Positions 45,166-58,250 of a DNA stretch of 64,000 nucleotides are shown one piece after another. The stretch comes from Coenobita brevimanus (taxonomy: Eukaryota > Arthropoda > Malacostraca > Decapoda > Coenobitidae). The stretch covers positions 30,363,011 through 30,427,010 of the forward strand of contig CM064632.1 of NCBI GenBank assembly GCA_032717465.1. Reading direction: 5' to 3'. How positions within the stretch are numbered: the stretch's first letter is position 1; each line of letters starts with the position of its first letter. A model generated the notes under the pieces. The model made no database searches, was not told the origin of the DNA, and saw only the letters and a program-made list of their open reading frames with translations. The translations under genes and the position numbers were made by a program.

Positions 45166-46025
45166 AGCAAAATAACTCGCACAATATTAATTCGATTTGG
45201 ATCAAACTCGGCGCACGGGTAGCGGGTCAGAAGTGAGTAAACCTTTTGTTTCGAGAAAATTATGTCAGAGGTCAAGGTCACAGGGCAAGTCAACTTAAAA
45301 ATTTATCCGATTTAGACCATACCTTGTGGAAGGGTTCAAGAGGAGGCGAAAATACGAGGATTCTATTTTGAAAACAATCACTCAAATGTCAAGGTCACTG
45401 AGAAAGGTCAAAGGCCAAGGATCTTGGGCAAGGTCAATCCTTACAATACTGATCGGATTTCAGCCAAACTTGGTAGCAGTGTTGAAGGTCAGGCAAAAAA
45501 CAAATAGATCCAATTTTGCTAAGAATCGGTGAAAGTCGAAGGTCACAATACAAGATCAAAGTTCAACCCGTGTGTCTGTGTGAGAACAAAATAAATGACA
45601 TGGTTTTGTGCTGCTTTGGAGCAAACTTGGTGGATGAGATGAGGATCAATCAAGAGGCTTTTTTTTTTTTTTTTTAAACAATAAATCAAACGTCAAGGTC
45701 ACACAGCATGGTCATCACAAACAGCTTTTATATGATTTACACTATAGTATGTGGAAGGACTTAATCTACATAACGATGAAGAGAGTCGATTATGAGAACT
45801 ATATGTCAATGGTCAAGGTCGAATGGTAAGGTCAAAGGCGAAGGTCACATTGCAAAGTCAACTCAGTTTTGATCTAATTTGACTCAAAGCAGGTGGAAGG
45901 ATTCACAGTTTGGCAATAATGAAGTAATTAGAGCTAAGACTACACTGTCAAAGGTCAAGATCGCAGAAGAAAGTCAAATATTCTGTCTGTGGACCAGTTG
46001 GTGGGCGCGGGTGTTGCACTCTGAC
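45074..46025 (+). repeat. Dispersed repeat block with GT/GA head and AGGTCA-type motifs, copy 2
   Basis: (TG)n (45074-45118) and (GA)n (45119-45163) head a series of loosely repeated segments of about 120-150 bp. TCAAGGTCA occurs at 45272-45280, 45389-45397 and 45693-45701; close variants lie near 45403, 45536, 45813, 45829, 45845 and 45950. Recurrent phrases include ccaaacttggt. The tail ccagttggtgggcgcgggtg ttgcactctg matches the tail of the block at 9438-10305. Confidence 0.75.
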
Positions 46026-46085
46026 TGATCCTTCTTGATTATTTATGCATCGCTGGGGGGGGGGGAATGATAACGATGACGACGA

Positions 46086-46087
46086 TA

Positions 46088-46121
<34 letters not shown>

Positions 46122-46125
46122 GCGA
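46086..46125. repeat. (ATT)n microsatellite
   Basis: About 12 units, followed by short CAT/CAC runs. Confidence 0.95.
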
Positions 46126-46719
46126 ATATTATCATCATCAACACACCACCACCACCATCATCGTAAACCAGAAGGCGGCTATTTTTTTTATCTTATAATT
46201 TTTTTAAAATGCGTAATACGGTGACCAAACATTCCAGACTAACCACTGGCAGAGAAGCAGAAATCCACGGTGGCCAAATAGTCAGCAGTGGCAATATATA
46301 TATATACATTTTTGTGTGTGTTGCCGAGTTCATTACCGCTGTACCGGCCAGATTGCAGACCTCACTTTACGGCAATTATACCTTTGTTTCGGAGTGGATT
46401 GCCCCTAATTACAAAAGTCACTGATGATTATTCTGTAATTATACCCTGTTTACCCCAAAGAAGAAAATTATTGACAAGTGAAACTATTCTTTTACAGGTC
46501 TGTGTTATCTCATGGCGATTTTTTTCAGATTAAAGTGAGTCAAAGGAACACAGGAGCGTTATTACTGTCGCCATTATTTCTCTCACGATGAGGACAACTC
46601 TGGTAATTACAGGTCACACCAAACGATTTTATTTTGACGACAGGGAGTTTGTGGAGCCTGAGACTACAGAAAACATGGACAGCTGTTTCTGTATTCCCCC
46701 ACATTTCTTTTACCTGGCT

Positions 46720-46997
46720 AGCACAAAAATCATCATCATAATCATCATCATCATCGTCATCATGACTGTGATCGTCATCATCATCATCATCATTTTCATC
46801 ATCATCATCATGGTCGTTTTTCCCCACGTCAGCCATATATTTCCCATCCCCTTGTTTTTAATTTGTACAAAATCGTCGCCGTCGTCGTCGTCGTCCTCCT
46901 CCTCCTCCTCCTCCTCCTTCTCTTCTTCTTCTTCTTCTTCCTCCTCCTCCTCCTCCTTCTCTTCCTCCTTCTCCTCTTCTTCTTCTTCTTCTTCTTC

Positions 46998-47036
<39 letters not shown>

Positions 47037-47100
47037 CTCAAACCTCCCCCTCCTCCTCCTCTTCCTCACCATCATCATGGTCATCAGCATCAATACCATC
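46720..47100. repeat. Chain of trinucleotide microsatellites
   Basis: (CAT)n 46728-46812, then (GTC)n, (TCC)n/(TTC)n 46873-47000, (TAT)n 47000-47035 and a second short (CAT)n near 47075. The 213-codon plus frame across it is rejected. Confidence 0.93.
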
Positions 47101-47424
47101 ACCATTCAAGTCTTTTCTCCTTTAACATTATTATCATTAAAGCTACACACCATGCAAAGCTCAGTAGTTCAAGGCAATTATACCTTTATTTCAGAACGGC
47201 CTGTGTGGAATTATAGAAGTTATGGATAATTAGCCTGCATTTGTCGAGTTTCTGAAAAAAAAGAAACAATTATCACTAACAGACCATTATTCCTCGCAGA
47301 CAATTTTTTTCAGAGATAATTATTCATTTGTTTCCAGCAGCTTGTGGAAAAATCGGCTAATTTCTGTACCATTCTTCTATATATCCATCTAGTCTGTTAA
47401 AATAATCGAAATAATAAATGCTGA

Positions 47425-47570
47425 AGTGTAGAGATGGAGTGGAGAGGTATATGAGAGAGAGGTTGTGTGAGCTGGAGAGAGGGCAGCGAAATGGCAGGGG
47501 ACAGGAAGACATGGAGGCGATTTGTTTGTGGCCACCACTTACGGGATTAAGGCGTCTGGCACTTGATTGA
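47425..47570 (+). mobile_element. LINE 3' fragment, plus strand
   Basis: Begins within the encoded MRWRDGVERYMRE region (gatggagtggagaggtatat) and continues through gaggcgatttgtttgtggcc to acgggattaaggcgtctggc, the family's 3' terminus. Confidence 0.82.
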
Positions 47571-48284
<714 letters not shown>

Positions 48285-48774
48285 CCGACTGAGGTCTTAG
48301 TTTTCATGGCTCATTCCGTCATGCCCGGCAGTCTAAAAACCCACATTCTCTCTCACATGTCAAGGTGCGTGGTGCGTAGGAAGGCTACTGGGCTGCAGAG
48401 AAGGGACTATTATGCCTACACCAGGAGTTAGATATTTAAAAAAAAAAAAAAAAAAAAGGCTTTGGCAGAATCGGAGAAACTACCTAGTTTTGTACTTCTG
48501 CTGGTCTCCAATACAATCATCCACAGGTATTGTACGTTTCCCATTTGCCTTATCATACAAAATACAATCATTCCTTTGTTTCACATCATCATCATCATCA
48601 ATATCATCATCATCATGGCTTTCATATCTTAGCACATGTTGTACAATGGACTCTCATCCGTAACGAATAATTTGGAGAGCGTGAACCCCCACTGATTCCT
48701 AGGGGAGTCAGCCCCCCTGCTAAAAATAAGGATGATCAGAAATAGGTGAAGGTGAGCAAATGGATGTCAATGAA

Positions 48775-48960
48775 ATTGGGGGAGGCGGTGGCTCAGTCGG
48801 TAGAGAGGTGGCCTGCGGTCCTACCGGACCCAGGTTCAAATCCTTGCTAGGGCAGGGAACAGTTTAAGGATTTGGATTTCATGTAAAGCAGACTTTATTG
48901 ATCTACCAGAAGACCCGCCGACATGTCGTAAAAATACTCGAGCTAATACTAATACACCAG
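48775..48960 (+). mobile_element. tRNA-derived SINE of a second family
   Basis: A-box TGGCTCAGTCGG (48789-48800) and B-box GGTTCAAATCC (48833-48843) are 33 bases apart and nearly consensus for RNA polymerase III promoters. The region between does not fold as an intact tRNA, and the sequence continues without a CCA or T-run end, so a SINE head is likelier than a tRNA gene. The 3' boundary is approximate. Confidence 0.7.
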
Positions 48961-49223
48961 TAAAGTATGAGACAGCCCTAGCATGTATTCAATATGGACG
49001 GTGGGTGTTAGCGCCGAAGTGGTGATATGTACAGGTGTATAATATGTAGGAGGACTACTAGGCTTAGGAAGCAGGCTGTGAAGCCGATGCCCAGAGTCGA
49101 ACACAGAAAAAAAGAAAAAACATAGCACGATTGTGTGTGCAGTCTCCTTGTTTTCTCTCAATGCACACGACGAAATTACACGCCTACTTTTTGTTAAAAT
49201 TTTTCATATTTCTGTTTTCTATT

Positions 49224-49227
<4 letters not shown>

Positions 49228-49283
<56 letters not shown>
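49228..49283. repeat. (TA)n microsatellite
   Basis: About 28 AT units. Confidence 0.97.
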
Positions 49284-49285
<2 letters not shown>

Positions 49286-50754
49286 CAAAACCGGTCGGAG
49301 TTGCCCCCAGCACTCGGATCTGCCCCCTTCTACAGCAGCCTTGATGACCCCTTCCGTACCAGAGGGTTTTCCCAGGCTGAATAACATCGTCCGGAAGTAG
49401 AAGAAAAACTAAATAATTCGTCTTCCAGTTCTAGGGGCTAAATATATTATCGGATTAAAGGGGTTAATCGAGATAATCTTTACTTATCTGGCCGCTAAAA
49501 TCTCTCCAATCTCCAATGTTAACTCTCGCATCTTACCTATCATGTTCTCGGTCTCCCTCTTCTCTCATTCTTCTCAATACTAGAATCTCTCCTTTTTTAA
49601 CTCTGGCATCCTGTCTCTCTATCTCGTTCTCGGTCTGCCTCTCCTTCTCGCACCCACCTAATGCTTATAAAACAGGCTGTGACTTCATGTTATTGATAAG
49701 CACCGTCGGAGTCAAAACTTGTGTCTGACAGGCTGTAATGGAGGATACACAGCTGGGGTCAAAAGCTGGGGAGAAGAGAATGGTGGTGGAAGCAAGGTAC
49801 TCCGTTACCATTAATTTTTGTGACAACTTTTTACTACAACGTTACTTCCATCTGACAGAGTAACTCACCTTGACGGTGTATCTATCTGACACAACTTCTG
49901 ACACGGACTGTTCGTTCCGAGGCATTTAAAATTCACCTGAATAATTAAAGGTATAACAATCCCTGTGCTAAAGCAATTCTCTCTCTGTCTCTCTCTCTCT
50001 CTCTCGTCAAACATTCACTATAACAGGGCCGGGAGGAGGTAATTGGTTTCTATATACTCATCAATCACTCGCTTGCTTAATCACTGTTTACCGCACACAA
50101 AAGCCCTAACTACACCCTAAAAGCAAAACCAACACAAAGATAAATGCAATAAAAATAAAAAATAATAATAAAAATAAAGTAACAAAGTGTAAGACTTTTA
50201 TTTTGTTTTGAAGCACAATTCACTCGAAATGACATGTAGGCTACTCCCAGTCTTGCACTTTGCAATTGATTAACTCTGCAAATGTCGTCCTTACTCTACT
50301 TATCCCACTGCCTACGACCTCCTTCAGACTCGTATGTGCGATTTGTCAAAGCTTCTCGAAAGAAAGGGATCTTATTTATGGCTTCTTTATTGCAGACCTT
50401 TCTACGGAGGACTCCGTATTACTATTGGATGCTTTATTGGGAGGGAGTTGTGTTACACCCTCAGAGCCTAGTTGATCTCTGTCTCTCATACAGTCTTTCA
50501 GGGCAAAGGTAAGAGAGTTTTCTTTGTGTGTGTTACAAAATGTCACGGCTACGCTGTGTACACATGAAACAGTCTTCTCAGCAGACCTGACAAGAAGGCA
50601 GCCGACCACAGCCGATCCATGACATTCTGGCAGCGTCTGAGTCATGACCACTAAACAACAAACATTCGCTCGCTGACAGCTCCGTCTGACAGTTCTTGTC
50701 TTTACACATACTATGTACAAATGAAAAACACAAAAAAACACACACATGCATAAA

Positions 50755-50756
<2 letters not shown>
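49284..50756. other. Unannotated DNA
   Basis: A short CT run near 49976-50005. Overlapping frames at 50260-50798 (up to 140 codons, part of it CA repeat) have no recognised domain. Confidence 0.35.
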
Positions 50757-50804
<48 letters not shown>

Positions 50805-51060
50805 CGATATACGAGTATATATACAGTATATACAGTATATATATAATTTATATATAAATAAAATATATATATATATAATATATATATGTATAATATATAT
50901 AACTATATAGAATATATAATATATATATTTATATATTATATATGTATTATACAGTATATATTATATATACCGGTAATATACATATATAAATAGATAGATA
51001 GATAGATAGATAGATATACAGTATATATATATATATAATGTTTATACGAATATATACGGA
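50757..51060. repeat. (AC)n microsatellite and TA-rich tract
   Basis: (AC)n 50757-50800 passes into imperfect TATA-rich DNA with a (GATA)n segment near 50993-51014. Confidence 0.92.
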
Positions 51061-51163
51061 TATAGAGACAGGCATTCACATCTGCTTCAACAATTAATTT
51101 CCCCAAAGCAAATTATGGAGGAGGAGGAGGAGAAGGAGGGGGAGGAGGATTCATTGTATTCTA

Positions 51164-52836
51164 TCTATCTATATACCTAGGCTGCTTCCCCCAAGGAAAG
51201 GGAGGTAGCCGAGACAGGACGACACACTCCCCATTTACTCATCCATTCAAACACATTCATTCGCATCTTAGCCCCAAAGGGGAGAACGGACAGATCCTCA
51301 CCGCACCACACCGCACAAGGGTCAACTGTGCAATGCAATCAGTGACATCCGCAGCAGGGCCCAACAGCAGAACTGGTTTACCCCTGCCACATCATAACAG
51401 ACCCATCCCCTTACCCGCACCTGACCTGACTAGCTGATCAGACCAAATGCGGGAGAATATCCCCTCAGGGCTGCGTCATCACTTATTCATTCACAATTTC
51501 TCTCCATTTATTTCTGTCACGCACAGCCACTCTTCCTTGCTCAACAGACATCCCTCTTGCATCCAGCGCTCTCTTCACACTGTCCATCCATCCTATTCGT
51601 GGTCTTCCTCTCAGCTTTACACCTCTCACATCAGATCTAGTTATCTTTTTTCACCAATCGCTCATTATCCATTCTCTCCATATGCCCAAACCATCGCAAC
51701 ACCCTCTGCTCAACTCTACCAGCCTTCTCCCGAACAACTCCAGTTCTCCTTCGCACTTCATCATTTCGCACTCGATCCATACGCGTCACTCCACACATAC
51801 TCCTCAGACACCTCATCTCCATTACATTCAAACTTTTCCTCTGCTACACCCATATTCCATGTTTCAGCCCCAAATAACGCAGTCGGTACCACAACACCCT
51901 CATACAGCTTCTCTTTACATCCATTCTAAGCGAACGACATCTAAACACTTTTTTCATTCCTCCCAGCACCTTTCCTACTTCATTTATTCTAAACTTCACT
52001 TCTTCCATCCACAGCAACATGTGACCCTAGATATTTAAAACACTCTACCTCCTCAAGCAACTCGCCATTCAAAACTATATTCATCCCCCTACCATCTACC
52101 AACCTCGTACACTTCATCACTTTACTCTTATTCTCATTTACTTTCAATTTCCTCCTTTCACACACCCTTCCAAACTCCTCTACCAACTGTCTCAATCTCT
52201 CCTCTGAATCAGCCACCAGTGCAGTATCATCTGCAAACAGCAGCTGCTTCAGATTCCACTCTCCACCATCAACATTCACCAGACTCAGACCTCCACCTAA
52301 AACTCTTGCATTCACCTCCCTTACAATACCATCCATGTAAATATTAAACAACCAAGGCGACATCACACATCCCTGTCGCAGCCCCACTCTCACGGGAAAC
52401 CAATCACTCACAGCATTTCCCACTCTTAACCACGCTCTACTATTTGCATAAAAACTTTTCACCCCTTTTAGTAACCTACCATCAAGTCCATACAATCTTA
52501 AAACAGTCCACAAAGCCACCCTATCAATTCTATCATACGCTTTCTCTAAATCCATGAATGCCCAAAACACATCCTTGCCTTTCTCTAAATACTTTTCACA
52601 CACTTGTCTCACCGCAAACACCTGATCCAAGCATCCCCTCCCTCTCCTAAAGCCGCACTGCTCATCACCAATCACTCCCTCTGTACCCTCTCTAACTCTC
52701 ATAATTAACACTCTACCATAAACCTTACCTACAACACTCAACAGACTTATACCCCTAAAGCTAGTACATTCATACTTATCACCCTTGCCTTTATACAACG
52801 GGATCACACAAGCACTTGCCCAGTCAATTGGCATTG
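51164..52836 (-). mobile_element. APE-type non-LTR retrotransposon of a related family, copy 3, 5'-truncated
   Basis: The minus strand begins in the RT fingers at about 52836, directly against GA-rich DNA. After the C-terminal coding region it has a 3' region of about 300 bases and ends in a short TAGATAG tail near 51164. The protein resembles those of copies 1 and 2 but differs throughout, so it is a separate lineage. Confidence 0.85.
51480..52834 (-). pseudogene. Reverse transcriptase of LINE copy 3, multiple frameshifts
   Basis: The first frame (52834-51989, 281 codons) keeps PLYKGKGDK, FMDLEKAYDR (93-102), GCVMSPWLF (155-163) and FADD (200-203). One-base indels follow at about 51999, near 51925 and near 51850. 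Then comes the MRCLRSMCGVTRMDRV / VLRWFGHMERM region (51831-51637). A further one-base insertion in an A-run near 51650 throws off the last 55 codons, which include GRPRIGWMD in the other frame. Indels in runs suggest neutral decay or sequencing error. The endonuclease is absent. Confidence 0.86.
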
Positions 52837-52839
52837 TAG

Positions 52840-53570
52840 TAAGAATAAGAATAAGAAGAGTTTGAGATGGAGGAGACGAGGAATAGGTGCAAGAGATGAA
52901 GAACTAAGAAAAGCCCGAGGAAGAAGCTGCAGGAAGAGGAAAAGGTTATGGAACATCAGATCTCAGTGCTAGCGAAAGAAGGTGAAGGGATGGAGCAGAA
53001 AGAAGACGAAGACGAGGAAGAAGCAAGGAGGATGAAATAGGGAGTAAGAACGGGAAGCTAGGAGGAGCAAAAAGGAGGAAAATGATGACGTGGAGGAAGA
53101 ATAAAGAGCAAGAAGAGGAAAGGAAGATGGGACACCAGACCTGAGAGCAAATAGAAGAGGAAGAGAGAGGAAAAATAGGAAGAAGTGCAGGAGGCGATGG
53201 TGAAAGGAGGAGCAGGAAGAAGAAGAAGAGGAGCAAGAGGAAAAGAAAGGAGAAGCAGGAAGATGAGGAAGATGAGCAGGAGGGGAAGGCAGAAGAAGGA
53301 GCAGGAAGGGGAGCAGGAGGAGAAGAAGAAGGAGAAAAGAATTGGAGGAGGAAAAGAGAGAGAAAGGAGGTACAGGAGGAGGAGAAATGAGGAGCAGGAA
53401 GAAGAGGAAGAGGACAAGGAACACGGGACCTACGAACAAGGGAGAGGTGGCAATGTAGTGGAAATCAATTGTACTCAGGTGCGACAGGTTAGGAGAGAGG
53501 GTACGAGCGGGAAAAGTGGGGGGCGTGATGGGTGTAGGGTACGTGTGAAGGGATAGGGATATCACAGGGA
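52840..53570. repeat. Purine-rich tract
   Basis: GAAGAGGAGCAGGAAG-type low complexity to about 53430, then ordinary sequence. Frames up to 198 codons on the minus strand are Ser/Leu/Phe low complexity. Confidence 0.8.
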
Positions 53571-53838
53571 CATTCTAGGGGCAGGGTAAAATGGCTATAC
53601 TGGTAGTTGGTTTGTTTTCACCTGAAGGGCCTGGGCCACTACCATTTGAGTACCAAGAAGTGGCTGCATGTATGTCGACGAGCCTTAGTTATGTGTTAGG
53701 ACTGAGTCTTCTTCCTAACTGGTCAAATTAATCCTCCAATCTGACTACATGGCCATCAACTATGCAAATCCACTTACCTGTGAGTATAGCTTCCATCCAT
53801 TCATTTAGCATTATCTATAGCTTTCATTTATCTATCTA

Positions 53839-53878
<40 letters not shown>

Positions 53879-54346
53879 AACATCTATCTATCTGTCTAAC
53901 CTTAACATTTCTTCCAACTATCCCCCAAGCACTACCTTCAAGTTCATGACAGACCTATCCTACCAAAACTCAAACTTAGATCTATCCAAACTTACCGAAA
54001 GTAGCGGAAATTTATCAAAAATTAGTTGAAATTTTTGAAAAGAATACATATCTAAAAAAACTGAACGTCCTAAACAAAACTTAGGGATACCAAACCTCTT
54101 CTGAAGTCATGCAATCAGATTTCAACCTCTCATACACATTTCCAAAGGCAGAAGACCGAATTCTCAATATTTCAAATCTACCTAGCCTATAAACTCACGA
54201 CAGTCAATGAGTCCCACGGTATGACAATGTACAGGTGTTCTGAGTTCTGGACTGTCTGGCTGACGTAAGATTGTTGGTGCTTCAGTAATGCAGTAAATTG
54301 GTAACGCAGTGGGAAAGGTGTTTTTGGGTCTGGCCCCTGGGATGGT

Positions 54347-54383
<37 letters not shown>

Positions 54384-54553
54384 TTCACGCCTTCACGCTC
54401 TATAATAATAACCTCTTCAGTATGGTGATGTTTTGTTGAAGTATTTTGTATATTAATGGTTCCTCCAGTTTATTTCATTCAGTTTAGGAAGGATCTTTGG
54501 TAATGACCAGGCTCATGAAAACTATCTAATCACTCTCTTACCTGAATGTCTCC

Positions 54554-54556
<3 letters not shown>
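53571..54556. other. Unannotated, with a CT microsatellite and a poly(A) run
   Basis: (CT)n at about 53846-53875. A pure A-run of about 31 bases at 54350-54380 could be the tail of a retroposed sequence on the plus strand, but the upstream 170 bases are not recognised. Confidence 0.4.

Positions 54557-54619
<63 letters not shown>
54557..54619. repeat. (TA)n microsatellite
   Basis: About 31 TA units followed by a T-run. Confidence 0.97.
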
Positions 54620-54627
<8 letters not shown>

Positions 54628-55253
54628 TTATTTTTTTGAGGCACCAAGGAGAAATACACATCATTGGACTGAATGCATTAATAATACGGGGGGGGAATCT
54701 GTATCTACATCAGTGTGAGGTTCGCTGCATAAACGAATGATGGCTAGAAATAACCCTTAGCCATGCTGACATTGGACGAAAAGGGAAGGAAAACAAATGT
54801 CACTCCTACGTAATTCTAACATAAATTAATATGGAATGTAAATACTCAGACTTTTCTGCCGCTCAAAAGGAGGAGGAGGAGCCATCTTACAGTATGAGAG
54901 ACATCAACACTTTCCTACATACCTGTGGATAGAAAAGAGCAATTAATGTAGGTCCAGGTTAACTGGAGGTGGTAGTAATGACGAATGTGGATTAATCAGT
55001 GGAGCAAGTGGATGATATTAATGACAAAGGCCAGTATTAATAGGAGGTATCTAATGATGTGGAATGAGAATTATTGGTTTGAACGTTTGAAAAAGTGAGC
55101 AAAATTAATGAAACAGACCTGTATAATTAAACAGAGAAAAGGTCAGGCGAAGATGGTAGTAATTGGGAATGAGGAGTCATCAGTGGAACAGATGGTCGGG
55201 ATCCGTGACAAAGGACGGTAATATTATAGGAAGCCAGCATATGGCAGACATAG

Positions 55254-55285
<32 letters not shown>

Positions 55286-55654
55286 GAAGAAGAAGAAGAA
55301 GAAGAAGAAGGAGATGAAAAAGACCATGAAATAATAATAATAATAATAATAATAACAACTATACCCTGTTTGAATGGCCTGTGCAGCTGAGATGTACCAT
55401 ATGGGGCGAGTAGGGTGTGTTTGATTAGGGGCTGCTGATTGGCCGCCGATGATGTAAATCTACAGTTCTTATTGTAACACAGATATACAAGACTTGTATT
55501 TTTAAACTGCCTGCAATATAAGCAAACAGTTTAAATATGGAATAATTTCCGAAGCTGAAAAGGACAGCAACAGCTTTAAAAGTTTACTGTTAACAAAGAA
55601 AATTAAAGTTGATTATAAAGTTTTATAAAACGATGAGTGACGTTTGAAGTAAAC
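54620..55654. other. Unannotated, with (TAA)n and (GAA)n
   Basis: (TAA/AGA)n at 55255-55312 and (TAA)n at 55331-55355. No gene is seen. Confidence 0.5.
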
Positions 55655-55880
55655 TATCCACCCACGATGTATACCCACGTCCACATGTTGCACCGCATCC
55701 TCCCACGGTGTACACCTACGTCCTCATGTTGCACTATAATATCCACCCACGGTGTACACCTACGTCCGCATGTTGCACTACATCCACCCACGGTGTACGC
55801 CCACGTCCGCATGTTGCAGAATAATATCCACCCACGGTGTACATCTACGTCAGCATGTTGCACTACAATACATGTCTGCA
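55655..55880. repeat. Minisatellite with alternating 41- and 44-bp units
   Basis: Units keyed by cccacggtgtacacctacgt ... catgttgca begin at 55661, 55702, 55746, 55787 and 55831 (41, 44, 41, 44). Alternate units carry a taat-type insertion, so the higher-order unit is 85 bp. Confidence 0.88.
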
Positions 55881-55929
55881 TTTACTTCAGTGACATCATC
55901 GGCGGCCAAACAGACTATAGAAAATGGAG

Positions 55930-56135
55930 AAAGCGCATACCTCGGCCAATGCCACTGCAGGTCCGGATCCGGATCCGCCCCCAAATTTAATCAATTATTT
56001 CTTGGCCCATGGCACATCCTTCCACAAAATTTAATTGAAATTCACTGAGAACTTTTGGAGACATCGTCTGGACAAACAGACATACAAACATAGGTGAATA
56101 AATAACCTCCTCCAACTTCGTTGGCGGAAGTAATA
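55930..56135. mobile_element. ACCTCCGCCAA-type dispersed repeat, copy 2
   Basis: Starts gcatacctcggccaatgcca, then ggtccggatccggatccgcc and tttcttggcccatggcacat. It ends with a caaacagacatacaaacata tail and cctccaacttcgttggcgga agtaat. The ends are inverted (acctcggccaatg / cgttggcggaagt). Confidence 0.65.
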
Positions 56136-57300
56136 ATAGGCCTCTAATCATAACGACACAGGGTAAAACTCTCCTTTTTATTATTTAGACCTATACTGTT
56201 ATGATATCGACACAATATCAACTAATATCACACGAGAGGATACGTCGGTGTAAAGCAGTGAAAATCGATAAGAAGGTACTGCACAGTCTTCCATACCGCT
56301 TAAAGAACGGGCCTCAGCATAACAGGTGTTAAAACAAAGGGGGAAAAAAAAAAAGAAAAAGAAAAACGCCTCCCCCTCCCCCCGAAAAAAAAAAAAATGA
56401 ACTGAGCGAAAAAGTGCTAAAACTATCATCCATGAACCAATTAATCAACTAACTAAATAAAACAAGAACTGGTGCCGGGCACAGCAAACCTGCCCCGGTA
56501 GTCATTTTAGTGTTGATGCATGAACACAACAGGATATCTAGTCAAAGATGTCACATATCAACTCTGGAGTAAATCGGGTGAAAATTGACGATTTTATGCC
56601 CATTTGAAATTTTAGGTCCGACCCACCTGACACTGACCCTCCTACCGCTAACTGCGGGGCGACCCCCCTGGTGTAATGAGGTATGTTATAGGACGCAGAT
56701 TTGAAAAGATGCACCTTTAGGTTTTGGTTTCATGTCGATATGACGAATTTGACAGGAGTTATGGCGAAAAAACGATATTTCCGTTTGGAGGGGCCTACTG
56801 CCAGGGCCTTGGCCCAATTCTCCACAATATTTAATCAGGTGATCAGAAGGCCATAGCCCATCATCCCTGTAATTCTAGTCAAAATCGCACCAGCAGTTTT
56901 CGCGTGAAGTTGTTAACAGACAAACAAACAGATTAATCGAGTGAAAACAATACCCGTCCCCAACCCCCTCCGGGGTTGGGATGGGTAGTCAATCTGGTGG
57001 TAGCCAGACTAACAAGAATGATAAACAGCGTCCTTACTGAATTAGGACACAAACGAATTATCATCAACCAACCAACCTCCCTCCACATAATTACAGAGGT
57101 GTGGTGGTAACGCAATGAAAATATTACGACAAAATACTGAAGAATTCGATGGTTGACAAATTGGCCCGCTGATCCAGCCAACCCCCCCCCCACCATCTCC
57201 TTCCCCCTTACCTCCTCCACTCTATATGTATGAGGAAAGGCCGTTGAATTTCCGATGTCCTAGCACCCCCCTCCTCCCCCGACCTCGTTGCCGGGGTCGT
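56136..57300. other. Unannotated; part looks like a dispersed repeat
   Basis: 56510-56960 ends in gttaacagacaaacaaacag then gtgaaaacaatacccgtccc, a style of terminus seen in invertebrate dispersed repeats, but no second copy is present here. No gene is seen. Confidence 0.35.
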
Positions 57301-57309
57301 GAGCAAGTG

Positions 57310-58250
57310 ATTTCCCAAGAGTGACTGCGACAGGGAGACGAAAAAAGGAGAGTTGTGATGTTTCTTGGTGGGATTCCAGAGACAAGTTTTTATTTCTCTA
57401 GCAATTTTAAGGGCTGTTTTATTTAGGGCCTTATTCTTGCGTGACTTTTTTTTCCAATACTATCTAGTTTATAATGATTACTTTGTAGGCACTTTGCGTT
57501 ATTTTTATTATTATTATCATTATTTAATTCTGAGGATCAGTATTTTTGGTGTTTGATAAGATTCTGGTTCCTTTTTATGAGAGACTTAGTTCCTTCACAG
57601 ATAAAGCCGCGACGGGGAGAAGAAAACGAAGAGAAGCTGTCGTGTTTCTTGATGTGGTATCCAAGGTCGGCGTTTTCTGTGTGGTTTCGTTTTTTCTTTT
57701 TTCTTTTTTTTAGAGCAATTTAGTTTTGGCGGTTATCTAAATGTGTTTTTTCTCTAGTTTTCGAGTGCTTAATTTCAGGGGTTCTGTTTATCGAGTGCTT
57801 TTGTTACCATATATTGCTAAGGAGGCGGTTACTCTATTGGTTTTGTTTGTTTGTGTGTTGTAGTGGACGTTTCTATCATTGCTCCTCAAGTGATTTACTA
57901 TTAATTCCAGGTACAGAGACTAAACAGAGAAAAGGACACAGAGGAAGGCAGTGTAGTGTTTCGTGATCTGATCCAGTTCATACGTAAATGTTGTTCAAAT
58001 GAATTAGTTTTCCCTGTTTTTGTTCTTTTACTGGCTATTTTGTTTTTCTATATCTGCGTTTTGGGCTGTTTTTAAATATTTTTTGGCAAACAGGGTTTTT
58101 CATGTTGTGTTTTCCTATGCGTCATAAGGATTCTTCTTCATTAATTATATAATTTTGGACTTCCATAGCTATTTTTAAAACCTGAATTTTATTTTTTAGT
58201 GATAATTACACTGCTTTCAACTTTTATCGAGCGACAGAGATGTCGGTGCT
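57310..58250. repeat. Three degenerate copies of a ~290-bp unit
   Basis: Segments at about 57324, 57608 and 57917 share gacagggagacgaaaa, then a tgatgtttcttggtgggattccag-like block, followed by T-rich DNA. Offsets are about 284 and 309. Confidence 0.5.

Noticed and set aside
48781..48860. Functional tRNA gene
   Set aside because: A and B boxes are good, but the cloverleaf does not close and there is no terminator T-run; a SINE head fits better.
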